Made by a program: the position numbers and the translations under genes | In this document: positions 36,039 to 47,700 of the stretch, piece by piece | How the letters are laid out: each line of letters opens with the position of its first letter | Position numbering within the stretch: the first letter of the stretch is position 1 | Source: Sarcomyxa edulis | Lineage: Eukaryota > Basidiomycota > Agaricomycetes > Agaricales > Mycenaceae | NCBI GenBank assembly: GCA_009761415.1 | Contig: QUOL01000001.1 | Coordinates: 1,178,001 to 1,242,000 of the forward strand | DNA: 64,000 nt | Direction: 5' to 3' | The notes under the pieces: generated by a model | The model's input: only the letters and a program-made list of their open reading frames with translations | Told to the model about the DNA's origin: nothing | Database searches by the model: none

Positions 36039-39000
36039 TCATGACGAATTTGCCTTCTGTGTCCATTCCATGGCTTTAGACTTGACCATCGTCGCACCTT
36101 CCTCATCCCCAATTCTCCGCTCGAGATCCAGCCATTTTTTGAAGAAAGACCTTATGAAAACACTGTTAGATGTTACATTCGACGTATTAAGTTAAGGAAA
36201 CTCACTTGGCTTTATGGCTCGTCATTTTCAGTTCGAAAACACGCTCAAAGATATTTCTACGTATTCATTTGTTTAGCTTGGGTAAGGTTGTGATGAATTG
36301 ACTACGTACCTGAGACTCTGTATATTGCCTTGTCCAGCTTCCATGTCCATGTAGATTGACCATAGGTCCCACCGTTTGGGATGCGAGTCAACGATACCTT
36401 CGAAGATAGTCTTCCCTCGCTCTGGATCACCAAGTTTATATTCCAGTTGAGCGAAACGAGAGACGGTTTTCAGATCTGATGCAATGACAAAAACTATCAG
36501 CACTCCAAGCCCGAGCCGACTTGTTTTGACACGCACGTTTCCGTTTGTCAAGACTTTGAAGACTGCGAGGAACCAGTTTCCGAGCTGATTCGAGTTCCCC
36601 TCTTCGAAGATAATGTTCTCCGAACAGAGTCCAGACCTTTGAACTCTGACCGAATTTCTTGCAAGTACGCGTGTATTGCTCCTCAGCTTTCTGTAAGACG
36701 GTAGGATTAGACGGTGTCATGGTTTCGTTGTGATTCGCATACCTGATGCTTCTCGGCCTGATCGAAAATGAACGCAAGTCGAAGGTGGATAGTCTTCGAG
36801 TCGTTGTGCCGAGCTGCATCCTTGAACGTTGCTTCAAGCGTTTCGTCGGTACCATAAACATTCTCGAGATTCAGCAATGCTATCCAAACGTTCAGTTTTT
36901 CTTGCTCTTCACGGAAACTGATGGTCTGTAGAGCCCGGCGAGCAATTTCTCGAGCCTTGTCGACCTCTGAGAGTTGCAATTGGAAAGACATGTACTGGAT
37001 CCATAGGTAGGAGGAGTTTGGCGAGCCCAACAATAATCTTTCGAAATCAGCATTCGATTCGGGCGTTTTGGTGTGCATGTCAGCTGTCAGATCTTGTTCG
37101 ATTTCTTTGCGTTTTCTCTTTTTTTTCTTGCCAGATTGTTCGTCGCTTTCGTCGGCAGATGAGTCAGAGTCGGGGTCTTCGTCCGGCTGTACGTCTGTGC
37201 CAAACCACTGGAAACCGCCCTCGAGCTTCAATGATGACGCAGGTGCTGAGAGCGAAGGACCGCTAGTAGATCGAGATATTTGAGCTGAATTGTTGGAAGT
37301 GTTTGTTTGGGTGTCCAGGTCAACTTGCATAGCCTCGTCTTCATCCTCGTCCTCGTCCTCGTCCTCATCCTCACCCTCAGTTCCATCGGATTCGTCAGCA
37401 TCAGCCATTTCTTCATCGCCATCGATAACTCCTAAGGACTCTGATTCATCGGATTCTGAACCATCTTCCTCACTGCGTTCGTAGTCCTCGTCTGTGAAAT
37501 AGGAAGGTTTGAGACCCAGAGAGATTCGGCGCTTCTCGATGGACAGCACGACGGCTTTCACTCGATCACCCTCGCGGAAGGTACGCAGCGCGACTGTGAC
37601 GTCGGCCTCTTTGTTGTCAGAGAGCTGAACCGTGAAGGGTCAGACAAAAATGACGACACTGAAGATAAGATTGGCTTACCTCTGACTTGTGGCACAGACC
37701 GCTAAGTTTTGAACCGTCTATTTGGATGAATAGTCCGTAGTCTTCGATCTTTTTGACCAGGCCATTGACCTTCTGACCTTCGTGGAGATCGGCCAAGGAC
37801 AGCCCCGACGAAGATGAAGATTTTTTCGTCGTGAGGTCGCCAGACCTGAAAGACATCTCGACTTTTTTGTTCTCGATGTCCACACTGGAACAAACCATAA
37901 GATGAGTATGACTGTCAATATTCCATGGAGTCGACGCACCTAAGGATGCGACCTTTAACAAGCTGATTAGCTTGAAACTTGGCCTTCCAATCCTTGACAT
38001 ACTGTAAAATGATGCGATTATTGTTTGTAAAATGAAGGACAACGAGAACCACCAACCTCGTCGAAAAGCTCCTTGATCTGTACTCTGGCGTCAATGTTAC
38101 GACCGATCGATACGAAGAGACCATGCTCGGCGACACTCTTGATGAACCCTCGGATGGTCTCCCCTTCTTTTAGCTCTATCACATCATTGATTTCTCGGTC
38201 AAGGATGGGTTTTTCTTGGTCTGGATAGAGTCTCGAATGCCGCGTCGAAAGCGTGAGCTGCTTTTTATCTTGGTCTATAGCGATGACTGTGGCTTTCATT
38301 ATGGAGTCTACAGGGGGGAACGGCTGTCCAGCATCATAATTATCGCATGTGTCCGTCGGATGTAAACTGCCCCCAATGTGAGCGCTCAATTTGAGAAGAG
38401 CACCTTGACGTCCATGACGAGTGACACGTCCACCAACAAGCTGTCCAATCGAGATAGACGCCATCGACAAAGAACCCTTTGTTATTGGCAAATTCGTCTT
38501 GGCTTTAGGTTTGTTCGCAACAATGACGATACCTTTTTCGGGGATGCGTGAAACGACGACCAGGTCTTCGAGTTTTTCGCCTGCTTTCAGAGTGGAACGT
38601 AGTTGGGCCAGCGTGACGCCACGATGATTGACGAGGTTATTCAGCGAGATCAATGCCCGGACTTGCGTGGGCTGAAGAGTGACGACAGCGTTGTCCTTAT
38701 GAACTTCAGTGATAGTTCCTTCCACAATGTTGCCTATTTCAACACCAGTGATATCCGTAATTGCAGACTTGAAATTAGCTGCGGCTTGTCGTATACTGGC
38801 CACTATGCGCGAGGTTGCGGGGTCGATGGAGATTATTCTCACTTTGAGTGGTCTCCCTATAGGATAGGATTCTGACAGTCTACTGACCGCAGATTCACTA
38901 GAATATGTTTAGTCTTGGCCATTTCATGAGGTAGAGATATTGACTAACCTGATCTCTCGTGCCGGGACAACAGCTTTCAGGTTGTTGTAGAACTCGACCA

Positions 39001-41234
39001 TCAAGTTCTTCTCGTAAACCTTGAACACGACGGCATGAGTCACTACCCCGACTTTGACGTCTTCGAAACTCGACAAGATGGGTAGCGTTGATTCAAGTAA
39101 TGTCTTTTTTGCGGTCAAAGAGATACGCTTGCGGTCCGGGTCGACGACCAGCACCTAACGAAATGTGTCAGGGATGATGGAAGTAAGACAAAGATAGAAA
39201 TTTGGGTAATTACTCTGCATTTGATGCTCGCTCCTGCCTTGAATCGTTTTGCAGGGTGCTTAAGGGTAATATCAGCGTAGTGATTGGGCCACACAACCCC
39301 GTCAATGTTTCCGGACATCGAAACAAATAGTCCAGAATCCGTGAGTTTTTTTATGGACCCTTTGATAATCTCGCCAACATGGACATCAGCGACTTGCAAA
39401 AACTTCTGTTCAATGACCGATGGCTTCAAGGAAAGTTGCAATAAGCCGTCGAATGGGAAATAACCCGTGACACGAGCTTTGTGGAGGGAGCCAGGTCTCC
39501 ACGGCCCAGATGGTGAGAGGGAAGGAACATGATCATCGGATGTATGGGATATCTATGCACTGTCTTTTAGCAGAAGAGCAAGATGAAGAGGAATTGACGC
39601 ACATGCACGAAACCCTCAAGACCAGGCTCTACCTCGAGTATAAGTCCTCGTTCAGTCTCAACTCTCAGTACTTTGAGATCATTCAAGACTGTTCCAACAG
39701 GATAGGCTTCCTGTATACCGGGAGATGTCGATGGCTTCGTATCTCGCTTTATGCGTCGCACGCCTAGACCCAGAACATGCTCGGCGAGGGATAACGCAAA
39801 TCTCGGGGGTGTAGTCGAGAAGTCGTATAGAACGCGTGCTTTCACTTTCTTTCCAACCTTGTAGGTTTTCTCCGTAGCATCGTGTCGAAGATGAAGTTGG
39901 TCTACCGTGCCTTCAAAGAATCCGAGGACTTGCAGGTTGAGACCAGTGGGATGTACGGCCGTGATGAGGGACTGTACGAGGGTGCCAGGGAGGATAGATG
40001 ATACATTGGTCACTTCAGACAACTGGGAAGAAAAAATGTCAGCTAGGTTCAGATTTGAAAGCTGTCTCGTGATAACGCACAGAGGAAGAAGAGACTGTAG
40101 CTTGGTCAACGACAACGTTGCATGTCCGTCCGTTGCCAGACATTTTCGTGACGCTAACATCGATTAATCGGCCAATGTGGAGTTTTTTACTGTGGTCGAA
40201 CGGTCCATTTTTTGCGTCACTGAAGGACAAGAAACCAGAGACATCTTGCAATCCAAGGTCAAGGATATACCCGTGATCTTCTATGCTTTTGACAGATGCA
40301 GATAACGTCTACACGAGCAGTCAGCAGGAAGAACAGTGATTGTGGGCAGAAATATACGCACAAAGCCTGCACGAAGATCAGATTTTTGTACGCCAGCATT
40401 GACTCGCCCTGGAATGAGACTGAGTTCCACTCTCCGGCTAGCTCTAGCAATCTCATCTCTCGTCTTGCCAATCCCAGAGTTATCCGTAGCACCAGCAGCA
40501 TGTACAGCTGATACCACAGCACGCACATACTGACCAGGGCGAAATATCTCGAACAGATCGGGAACGCTGGATTTCGAGGTCCCTTCATCGTCTTCCTCCT
40601 CATCGGAGGCAGAGTCCTCGTCATCTTGGTCCATGTTCTCGAGTAGATCCGTAAGTTGAGTAGAAATGTTAGTGATTGGGACGTGGGCGACAAGTTGGTT
40701 CGGTAGCGAAACGATGAGTGCGAGAGGCTGGATAGAGATAACCTGTCCTAGAATCTTCATGCCGATGTTCATACGCTATAGACACGTCAATAAAGATAGA
40801 GTGAACGAAATATGACGAGGAACCATACCTTGTAGTTCAGATGTTCTATCCGTATTCGGTCACTCTTCTCGCCAGAGGCTCCTGTTGCGCCTTTCACTTC
40901 AGACTTTCGTTTCTTGTGCTTCGCTTTTTTAGCTTCAGCTTGAGCATCCTGATAGACGACAGAGATTAATCAACTGTAGGCAAGGTAAAAGAGGAGGACC
41001 GACCTCGAATAATTCGTCGTTGGCTTCCTTGATAGCCTCCGCTCGCAAGGCTTTCACCTCTAGAGGAGTGAAACTAGTTCCACCACCGCGCGGGAAGTCG
41101 ACTTCCTCTGACACTAAATTTGAGACGGGTTGGGGAAGCCTTTCGGTCTTTGGCTTGTCCTGATCTGATAGTTTTGTCTTCTTTGACTTGTGAGAAGTAG
41201 ATGCATCGTCGAGCACTCGTTTCTGTGCGGCCAT
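36039..41234 (-). CDS. RRP5: rRNA biogenesis protein RRP5
   Basis: A nucleolar factor needed for processing of both 18S and 5.8S rRNA. It binds pre-rRNA through many S1 domains and the SSU processome through C-terminal HAT/TPR helices. The N-terminus is basic (KSKKTKLSD). S1-like modules follow one after another, recognisable by blocks such as KIEDYGLFIQID, VSMSGNIDGVV, GLFVSIGRNIDARVQI, DSGLFVSM and IEDHGYILDLG. After an acidic stretch of repeated Glu/Asp come the C-terminal HAT repeats with NADFERLLLGSPNSSYLWIQYMSFQL, AQLEYKLGDPERGKTIFEGIVDSHPKRWDLWSIYMDMEAG and a final KKWLDLERR. About fourteen short introns; estimated length about 1,470 residues. The start at 41234 is an ATG; the frame is also open a few codons upstream, but from a TTG. 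It shares a 267-bp divergent promoter with SF3A2. Confidence 0.92.
37310..37500 (-). repeat. Acidic low-complexity tract within RRP5
   Basis: Repeated GAC/GAG codons (seen on the plus strand as (TCCTCG)n) encode about 60 residues dominated by Glu and Asp between the S1 array and the HAT repeats. Acidic linkers here are common in Rrp5 orthologs. Confidence 0.75.
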
Positions 41235-41501
41235 GGTAGCTTCAAACAAAGATTAGAAAATTGAGCAAGACATCCCGAGAAGGACGTACATGGATCAGAC
41301 TAGTCTGAAGTGGACCAGCGCGTTCAAAGGGGGTCAACAACGTTGACTTTTGATAGTCGGGGAACGCGAAGGTCTATGAAATAAATTTTGAGCAGCGATC
41401 GGACTTGGGATGTTCAACCACGTGGCCTGTAAAGTATTTCCTGGCTCTTGCTTCCGTTCCTCCATCTTTCTCCAGCTCTTTCTCCCACTCTAGTCTTTAA
41501 C

Positions 41502-42372
41502 ATGGGTGAGTCGTTTCTTCGTATCGAGTAACTAGAAGACTGACTGTTTTATAGATTTCCAGGTCTGTATTTGAGCTTTTCTTCTCATCTCGCTGTGTAC
41601 TGACTGCCGTTCAGAATCGAGTAGGATCCAAGTTCGGAGGAGGTGGTGTCGCCGGTGCGTCAGAAACGAATGTCGACAGACGTGAACGTCTCCGGAAGCT
41701 CGCCCTCGAGACAATCGACCTCGCAAAGGTAAGCATTCCTTTTAACGAATCTATGGAATATGTCTAACGGCATATGTTTTCAGGATCCATATATCCTCCG
41801 CAACCATCTCGGATCCCTCGAATGTCGTCTCTGCCTGACGCTCCACACCAACGAAGGGTCTTACCTAGCTCACACACAAGGCAAAAAGCATCAAACCAAT
41901 CTGGCACGGCGAGCCGCCCGCGATGCCAAAGACTCCCAGCTCATGATTGCGCCTGCGCAAAGTAACGTGCAGCGTAAAATCTTCCTCAAAATTGGTAGAC
42001 CTGGATACCGAGTAACGAAAGTTAGAGATAGAGACACGGGAAAGGAAGGTATGATGGTGCAGGTACATCTTCCGCAAATCAAGGCAGGTGTCATGCCCAG
42101 AAGGAGATTTATGAGTGCATGGGAGCAGAAGAGAGAGCCACCCAACAAGGCATACCAGTACCTCATTGTGCGTCCTCATATATTTCTTCTAACCGAGTCA
42201 AACTCACATCTCCTTGAAGGTCGCGGCAGAACCATACGAGACTATCGCCTTCAGGATTCCCGCCCGCGAAATTGAAGATGAAACTGATGATGCTGGGTAC
42301 TGGAACTGGTCGCATTGGGATCCAGACACAAAACAGTACAGCTTTCAGTTCATGTTCCGTTTGACTTACTAA
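41502..42372 (+). CDS. SF3A2: Splicing factor 3A subunit 2 (Prp11)
   Basis: Component of the SF3a part of U2 snRNP, required to form the pre-spliceosome. The protein begins MDFQNRVGSKFGGGGVAG. A matrin-type C2H2 zinc finger follows (C-x2-C in LECRLCLTLH, then H-x5-H in HTQGKKH), then GRPGYRVTKVRD, LPQIKAGVMPRRRFMSAWEQKREPP, YQYLIVAAEPYETIAFRIPA and EIEDETDDAGYWNWSHWDPDTKQY, ending FMFRLTY. It lacks the Pro-rich repeat tail of the animal protein, like yeast Prp11. The first coding exon has 4 nt (41502-41505), the second is an 8-nt microexon (41555-41562) and the third starts at 41615. Removing these introns gives exactly the conserved N-terminus, which supports the reading. Divergent from RRP5. 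Confidence 0.95.
41555..41562 (+). other. 8-nt microexon of SF3A2
   Basis: Between introns ending TATAG at 41554 and beginning GTCTGT at 41563, the octamer ATTTCCAG completes the Asp codon begun in exon 1 and adds Phe and Gln (MDFQ). The conserved start of the family reappears only with this exon included. Inferred from sequence; no transcript data. Confidence 0.8.
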
Positions 42373-42833
42373 CTTGTAACCTATTCATGTTTCCTGAACA
42401 CTTGATTGCGAGTGTTGTATTCCATTTCCCGAATTTTGATCATGTTCCCCCGAGATTTGAGAATTTCAAATTGATAATTCGCAACCAGCCAGGGGAGCTT
42501 GAGGTGAGTTGCCAACTGGTACAAAGAACTTATCGTTCCGTTGTTCTTCCTTTTATATTCTCTTACCGAACCCGACAATTGTCAATGTATCCTGGCTACA
42601 ATCGCAACGTCGACCTTACGCCGATGTCTCAGAAACATACACGTGCTACGCGTCGTTTATGCCTGTATAAAGGCCTCCCTCCTCAAGGCTTCGACTTCAC
42701 TGTTTACAGACTTTCCACATTCCTCTCTCTTCACGATTGCTCCAGGTCGAGCATCATTAATCATTCTCCACGCTCTTGACTTCAACCCAACCACACTTTT
42801 TTTTGGCAACTAATCATATACAACACGTCTATC
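42373..42833. other. Intergenic region
   Basis: This is 461 bp between the SF3A2 stop and the protease-like gene. No gene seen. The last 150 bp are pyrimidine-rich, as expected just before a fungal start. Confidence 0.5.
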
Positions 42834-44042
42834 ATGCACTTCACGATCACGTTCTCCTTCCTCCTTGCTACACTTCTCATTGCACTATCTCCCGTAGAGG
42901 CATTGCCTGTGAAGCGTAGTGCAGGAATGGTCACACTCCCCCTCAAACGCGTCAAACAACCCTCGCACGATCTCCATCCCCGAATTCTCTTCCAACAACA
43001 TATCAATCGCAGCTACAGGCGATTCGCGCGCATGACCGGTCGTGTTGAACCATCCGATGCAGATTTGAGATCCAACATCGAGGAACGCATGAATCTACTT
43101 CTGACGAATGTCACGAACATGGGATACTCGCATCAGGCCAACGTCCGAGTCGCAAGTGGCACTCGCGATGCTGAGACTCCAACCAATCAAACTGCACACC
43201 TTATCCCTCGCTCGACTACAATTCTCGCCAATCACTCCCTCGGCCTCGACATTGTTGCATCCGACCAGGGCTATCTCGCCACTATCCAAATCGGTACTCC
43301 CCCTCGAGATCAGGACGTTCTTATCATTGGTCTTAATTCACCAGGACATCCGTTCGGTGAGGCCAAAATCGAGACCGTTCCGTCCTCTCCTCCGAATGCC
43401 CCGTATGCCGGTGTTATGGGACTTGGACGATCTATTCTCTCCGCGAAACCTACCCCCAGTCCTGTCGAAGCACTTGCATCGAACTATCTTATTCAAGAAC
43501 CCATAACTTCCTACAAGATCTCGCGGCTTTCAGACGGCGAGGACGACGGAGAAATCACATTTGGTGGTATGGACGACACCAAATTCGATACCAACACTCT
43601 CGTCACAGTCGACAACGTTAACACGCAAGGATATTGGGAAGCCAGTATGGATACCATCTTCGTCAACGGTGCCGACTTGGGTCTTCAAGGTCGTACCGCG
43701 ATCTTTGACACGGGTGTATCCTTCCTCCTCCTTCCTCCGCAGGACGTCGTCTCGATACATCAGCTCATCGACGGGGCTCAAGCAGATGCGTCCGGCACTT
43801 TCACCATTCCGTGCAACACCACTGCGAGCGTCGCTTTGAGTTTCGGGGGTAGCCAATTTACAATTGACTCAAGAGACCTGGTCATTGCGGAGGGGACCGA
43901 GTACCAGACCTGTCGCTCGAACGTCGTGGGGAATCAGTTTGGGAATGGTACGGAATGGTTAGTTGGGGATGCCTTTCTCAAGAACGCATATTTTTCGACG
44001 AACATGAACACGAACCAAATTTCGCTTGCCAAGTTGGTTTAG
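42834..44042 (+). CDS. Secreted pepsin-family (A1) protein lacking the first catalytic Asp region
   Basis: Family A1 aspartic proteases hydrolyse proteins with two Asp residues, one per lobe. Here a single intronless frame gives 402 residues. A signal peptide (residues 1-23, ending PVEA) and a prosegment precede YLATIQIGTPPRDQ, the usual entry into the N-lobe. The expected DTGS active-site strand and the flap Tyr are missing: the sequence jumps to DVLIIGLNSPGHPFGEAK and then GVMGLGRSILS. The C-lobe is intact, with AIFDTGVSFLLLP, the two Cys of the C-lobe disulfide (IPCNTT and EYQTCRS) and WLVGDAFLKNAYFS. Roughly 60-80 residues are absent relative to family members. The open frame is otherwise clean, so it may be a translated pseudoenzyme. 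N-glycosylation sites (NRS, NVT, NQT, NHS, NTT, NGT) fit secretion. Confidence 0.85.
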   Translation: MHFTITFSFLLATLLIALSPVEALPVKRSAGMVTLPLKRVKQPSHDLHPRILFQQHINRSYRRFARMTGRVEPSDADLRSNIEERMNLLLTNVTNMGYSHQANVRVASGTRDAETPTNQTAHLIPRSTTILANHSLGLDIVASDQGYLATIQIGTPPRDQDVLIIGLNSPGHPFGEAKIETVPSSPPNAPYAGVMGLGRSILSAKPTPSPVEALASNYLIQEPITSYKISRLSDGEDDGEITFGGMDDTKFDTNTLVTVDNVNTQGYWEASMDTIFVNGADLGLQGRTAIFDTGVSFLLLPPQDVVSIHQLIDGAQADASGTFTIPCNTTASVALSFGGSQFTIDSRDLVIAEGTEYQTCRSNVVGNQFGNGTEWLVGDAFLKNAYFSTNMNTNQISLAKLV

Positions 44043-44791
44043 ATTTTCTTTCTTTTCTTATGACGGGTTGACTCCCACTCACGGACTTTACGACCTACAT
44101 TGCAATTGTACGATAACTCACTCAACATCTGGACATTATTTATTATTGTAGCCATAGATATATTATTTACCACCATCCTTAGCCTAATAAAGCGACGTTT
44201 CCTCTATGGGGCCTGCTACTCAAGTAAATTTGCATTGCTCAGCCGTTCTTCTGCTAATTTACATATGCATAGTTATTCGAATACTACGAACGACTACCAT
44301 AGCCTTGAACATCTACAATAAAAGGGAACACCTGTACAACAAAAACGCAGTCTTTACACCAGGTAAAAACCCATCGAACTATGGGCCTGTCCATGGGATT
44401 TAACAAGAAAGCAAGCAAGAAACCGAAAGCAAGAGAGAAAAAGTAAGCAAGTTAACGTCCAACGCTATAAGCTATAAGGTAAAAACACAAAGTGAGTGGT
44501 ATGGGATGAGATGAGATGAGATGAGTCGTGCATAATCGTGTAAAGTCCATGAGATGTGTGAATGTTCGTGGTAAAGTATGGTAAATGAAAAGAGATTGTC
44601 CTGTGGTATTATGTATTGCAATAACTTTCAAGAAGAGGATCCCTGATCGTGTCGTGTCATGTCGTGTCCAAGCATGTCCTTGTCCAATTACACCATAGAA
44701 GAAAGAAACAGAAAAGAAAGACAGAAAGAAAACCAAAAAAATGGAGATATCTTGATCAAAAGCGCAAGACATTGCCACTCATCTCTCAAAT
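44043..44791. other. Convergent 3' region with short tandem repeats
   Basis: This is 749 bp between convergent gene ends. It contains a GATGA pentanucleotide repeat at about 44502-44525 and a TGTCGTGTCATGTCGTGTCC motif near 44650-44670. No gene is recognised; the open frames there have no family. Confidence 0.5.
44502..44525. repeat. GATGA pentanucleotide microsatellite
   Basis: About four to five copies of GATGA follow one another in non-coding DNA downstream of two convergent genes. It is not protein-coding. Confidence 0.8.
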
Positions 44792-47700
44792 TCAGAGATC
44801 ATTCCTCCTCTTGCTCAAAACCCGTTTCGGCACCTTCATCTTCTCCTTCCCCCCTTTCCCTCCTCTATCCTTCTCCTTCTCCACCTTCCCCTGCTCAGCG
44901 AACGTCACCGTATGCGGGTGTACATAAGAGTCAGGGACAACAGGCGGAGGGGAAAAGTTGAGAGGAGCAGAAGGGTTGACACCATTCCTACGCGCAGGCT
45001 GCGGCGGTGGAGGCACCGCATACACATCAAAGGGTGTGATGGTAGGTGGAGCGTTCATACTCGACCTCTTCCGTAACACTTTCCGCCCATGGTTTTCAGC
45101 GGCCATCGTAATCTCTTGAGCACGCGTATTCATGTTTCCATTCATATTCGCATTTGCATTCGCATTATTCGCGTATGGATCCAGAAACGGAGAATGCTGC
45201 TGCTGGTGAAGCTCGGCCTGATGCATAAACCGCGGTGGTTGTGGTTGTGCCGCCTGAGGCTGAGTCTGATGATGTTGAACACCACCCAGCGCCTGGAACT
45301 GATTCGGCGCTATCGCGACAGCCAAAGACGACGGCTGAAGTGGCGTAGGCATCACTAGTCGTTTCGGGAGATACGGGTTCAGCGGAGGTGGTTTTGAGCT
45401 ATTACCAGTACGTGCAGAGGTCGCTCCAGACATAATAGATGGGGCGATGCTCCTGCGTTCTCGTTCGGGACGCGATCGCGATGACGGTGCCTGCTGCTGC
45501 TGGGATGACGGTAGCTGCTGCTGCTGTCCGGTATAACCATCAACGACCACGGGGTCTGCACGAGTCTGATTGTATTGCCCAAGATCCTGCTGTAGATGCG
45601 TAGTCCGTGGATCAAGCTGAGGCTGAGACTGCTGAATAACTCTGGGATCAGGAATTGGTTGAGGCTGTGGCTGTGGCTCCGGTCGCGGGACAGAATAAGA
45701 CTGTTGTCGTTGTCCCATAATCCTGGGATCACGTGTCTCCTGCCATTGCTGCTGCTGCTGCTGCTGTGGTAGTGGCGCATGTCCAGGATCGGAAAACGAC
45801 GGATAGACACTGACATTAACATCCGTATACCTTGGATCACGCCCCTGTCCTTGTCCTTGTTGTGACTGTACATGCCCAGGATCAGAATAAGACGCGTAAG
45901 ACCGATGATTGGGACGCTGCTGTACATGTCCAGGATCAGAATACGAGGTATACCGAGAATGGCCGGGAGTGTTAGTGTTGTAGTACCCAGAACCAGACGC
46001 CTGCTGCTGCTGCTGCTGCTCCCAATTCCAATCACGAGAATGTCCTCTCCCTGCCTGATTCTGCAAAGGAATGGGAGGAGCGTTAACATACGGATGAGGC
46101 GTCCTAGATCCCGCAGTCTGGAAACGCGGAGGGAGAACAGGAACTTGTTGCATACTCTGACGCAATTGGTGATGATGAGGGGCAGCTTGTTGCGGCACTA
46201 ATATCCCCTGCTGCTCCTGGATGAGTATACTCTGCCGAATGGGGTGCTGCTTCGGGACATTCTGGTGCTGTAGCGGTGGGTTCTGTTGTTGGACTGGTGC
46301 GACCTGTTGCATTTGGATAGGCATACTTTGCTGCTGCTGCAGTGGCTGAACCGGCATACTACGTCTATCCCGCTGCCTAGGCTGAACTTCTCCCAAACCC
46401 CCATAAGCCAACGCGTCCATGTCAGCATCTCTCAGACCATACTGGAGTGGTTCATCATGTTGGCGGGTGGTGTGATTGTTATTGGCAGGCAGACCTTGAT
46501 GGTTAGTAGCGGGAAGACTCAGATGACGCGAGTGCTGTGGGGTCTGAACGTATTGATTTTGAGAGTGCTCCTGGGATTGAGCGAACGCGGCGTAAGGATC
46601 GAATGAGCGTTGAGATTGCTGGGAAGGAGGTCGAGGTATTTGTTCGCCCAGCTGCTGCTGCTGGAGCTGAGGCTGCTGTGTGGAAGTCGGTCGCGGCTGC
46701 TCGGACAATTCTCGGAAGTGGGACCGAGAGGCTTGCGGTTGGGGCTGCGATTGCGATTGTTCGACAGATGGACGGAAGTGGGACCGAGACGGTTGCGCAA
46801 TATCGCCGGGGAAAATTTGGTTAGCTTGCGGAGGTTGGGGCTGGGGAGATGGCGTGGGGGTCAACTGCGTATTTATATACACAGGGTTATCAGTATGTCG
46901 TTGGTGTGGTGGACGGGGACGTTGTAGCAAATGAGGGTGATGGGTGTTAGCTGCAGAGGGCGTCGGTGCGGATGAGTATGATTGAGATTGAGATTGAGAT
47001 TGCGAATGAGGAGAAGGTGAAGGTCGTGATGATCGTGACTGAGATTGAGCCTGAGCCTGCGGAGGTTCGTTCTGATTTTGATAATGATATTGGGTATTCC
47101 CCGGTGCATAGCCATTCGGACTCCCACTTCCGTACCCTGGTACGAGATTTCTAGGCAAGATTTGGCCGGGAACGAGGTTCAAGGACATGCCGAAGTTTAA
47201 AGGATTATTCGGAGGCGCGTTCTGCTTTTGATCGCGTTGAGACGGCTAATGGCGATCCATGACCGTGATCAGTAAGATAACGGGACGGGCATAAAATTGA
47301 AATGACGCCATACCTTGCTCCCCCTCTCTTTTTGCGGGGTATGTGACCCGTCATCCTGCTGAGGTTTGGGTTGCTGCTGAGACGTATCAGGACTTGTAGA
47401 ACACACCAAAGCAAAATTGCACGCACTTGGTATAAGCTTCCAACATTGTAAGGAGGACCTTCAGTCGGAGTTGGCACTTCGACACCTCTCGCCACCTTTA
47501 GAATAGCTTCGTAGGGACCTCCGTGATGAACGGCGACAAAGGGGTTAGTCTCGTCTAATTCGTCGATCCTGTCAAGGACGCGACGTGGGCGTCGCGCCGG
47601 ACGTGTCAGAGACGGGTTAGCTTTGAGACTGGGGTCTTTGGCTAATTTGAGAGAAGGTTGTAACGGAGTGGTCGCCGGTCTGGATGGTGGTGGTTTGCCG

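Noticed and set aside
45089..46934. Plus-strand frames opposite the Gln-rich gene
   Set aside because: They are shadows of the Gln codons (CTG/TTG repeats) and have no independent signal.
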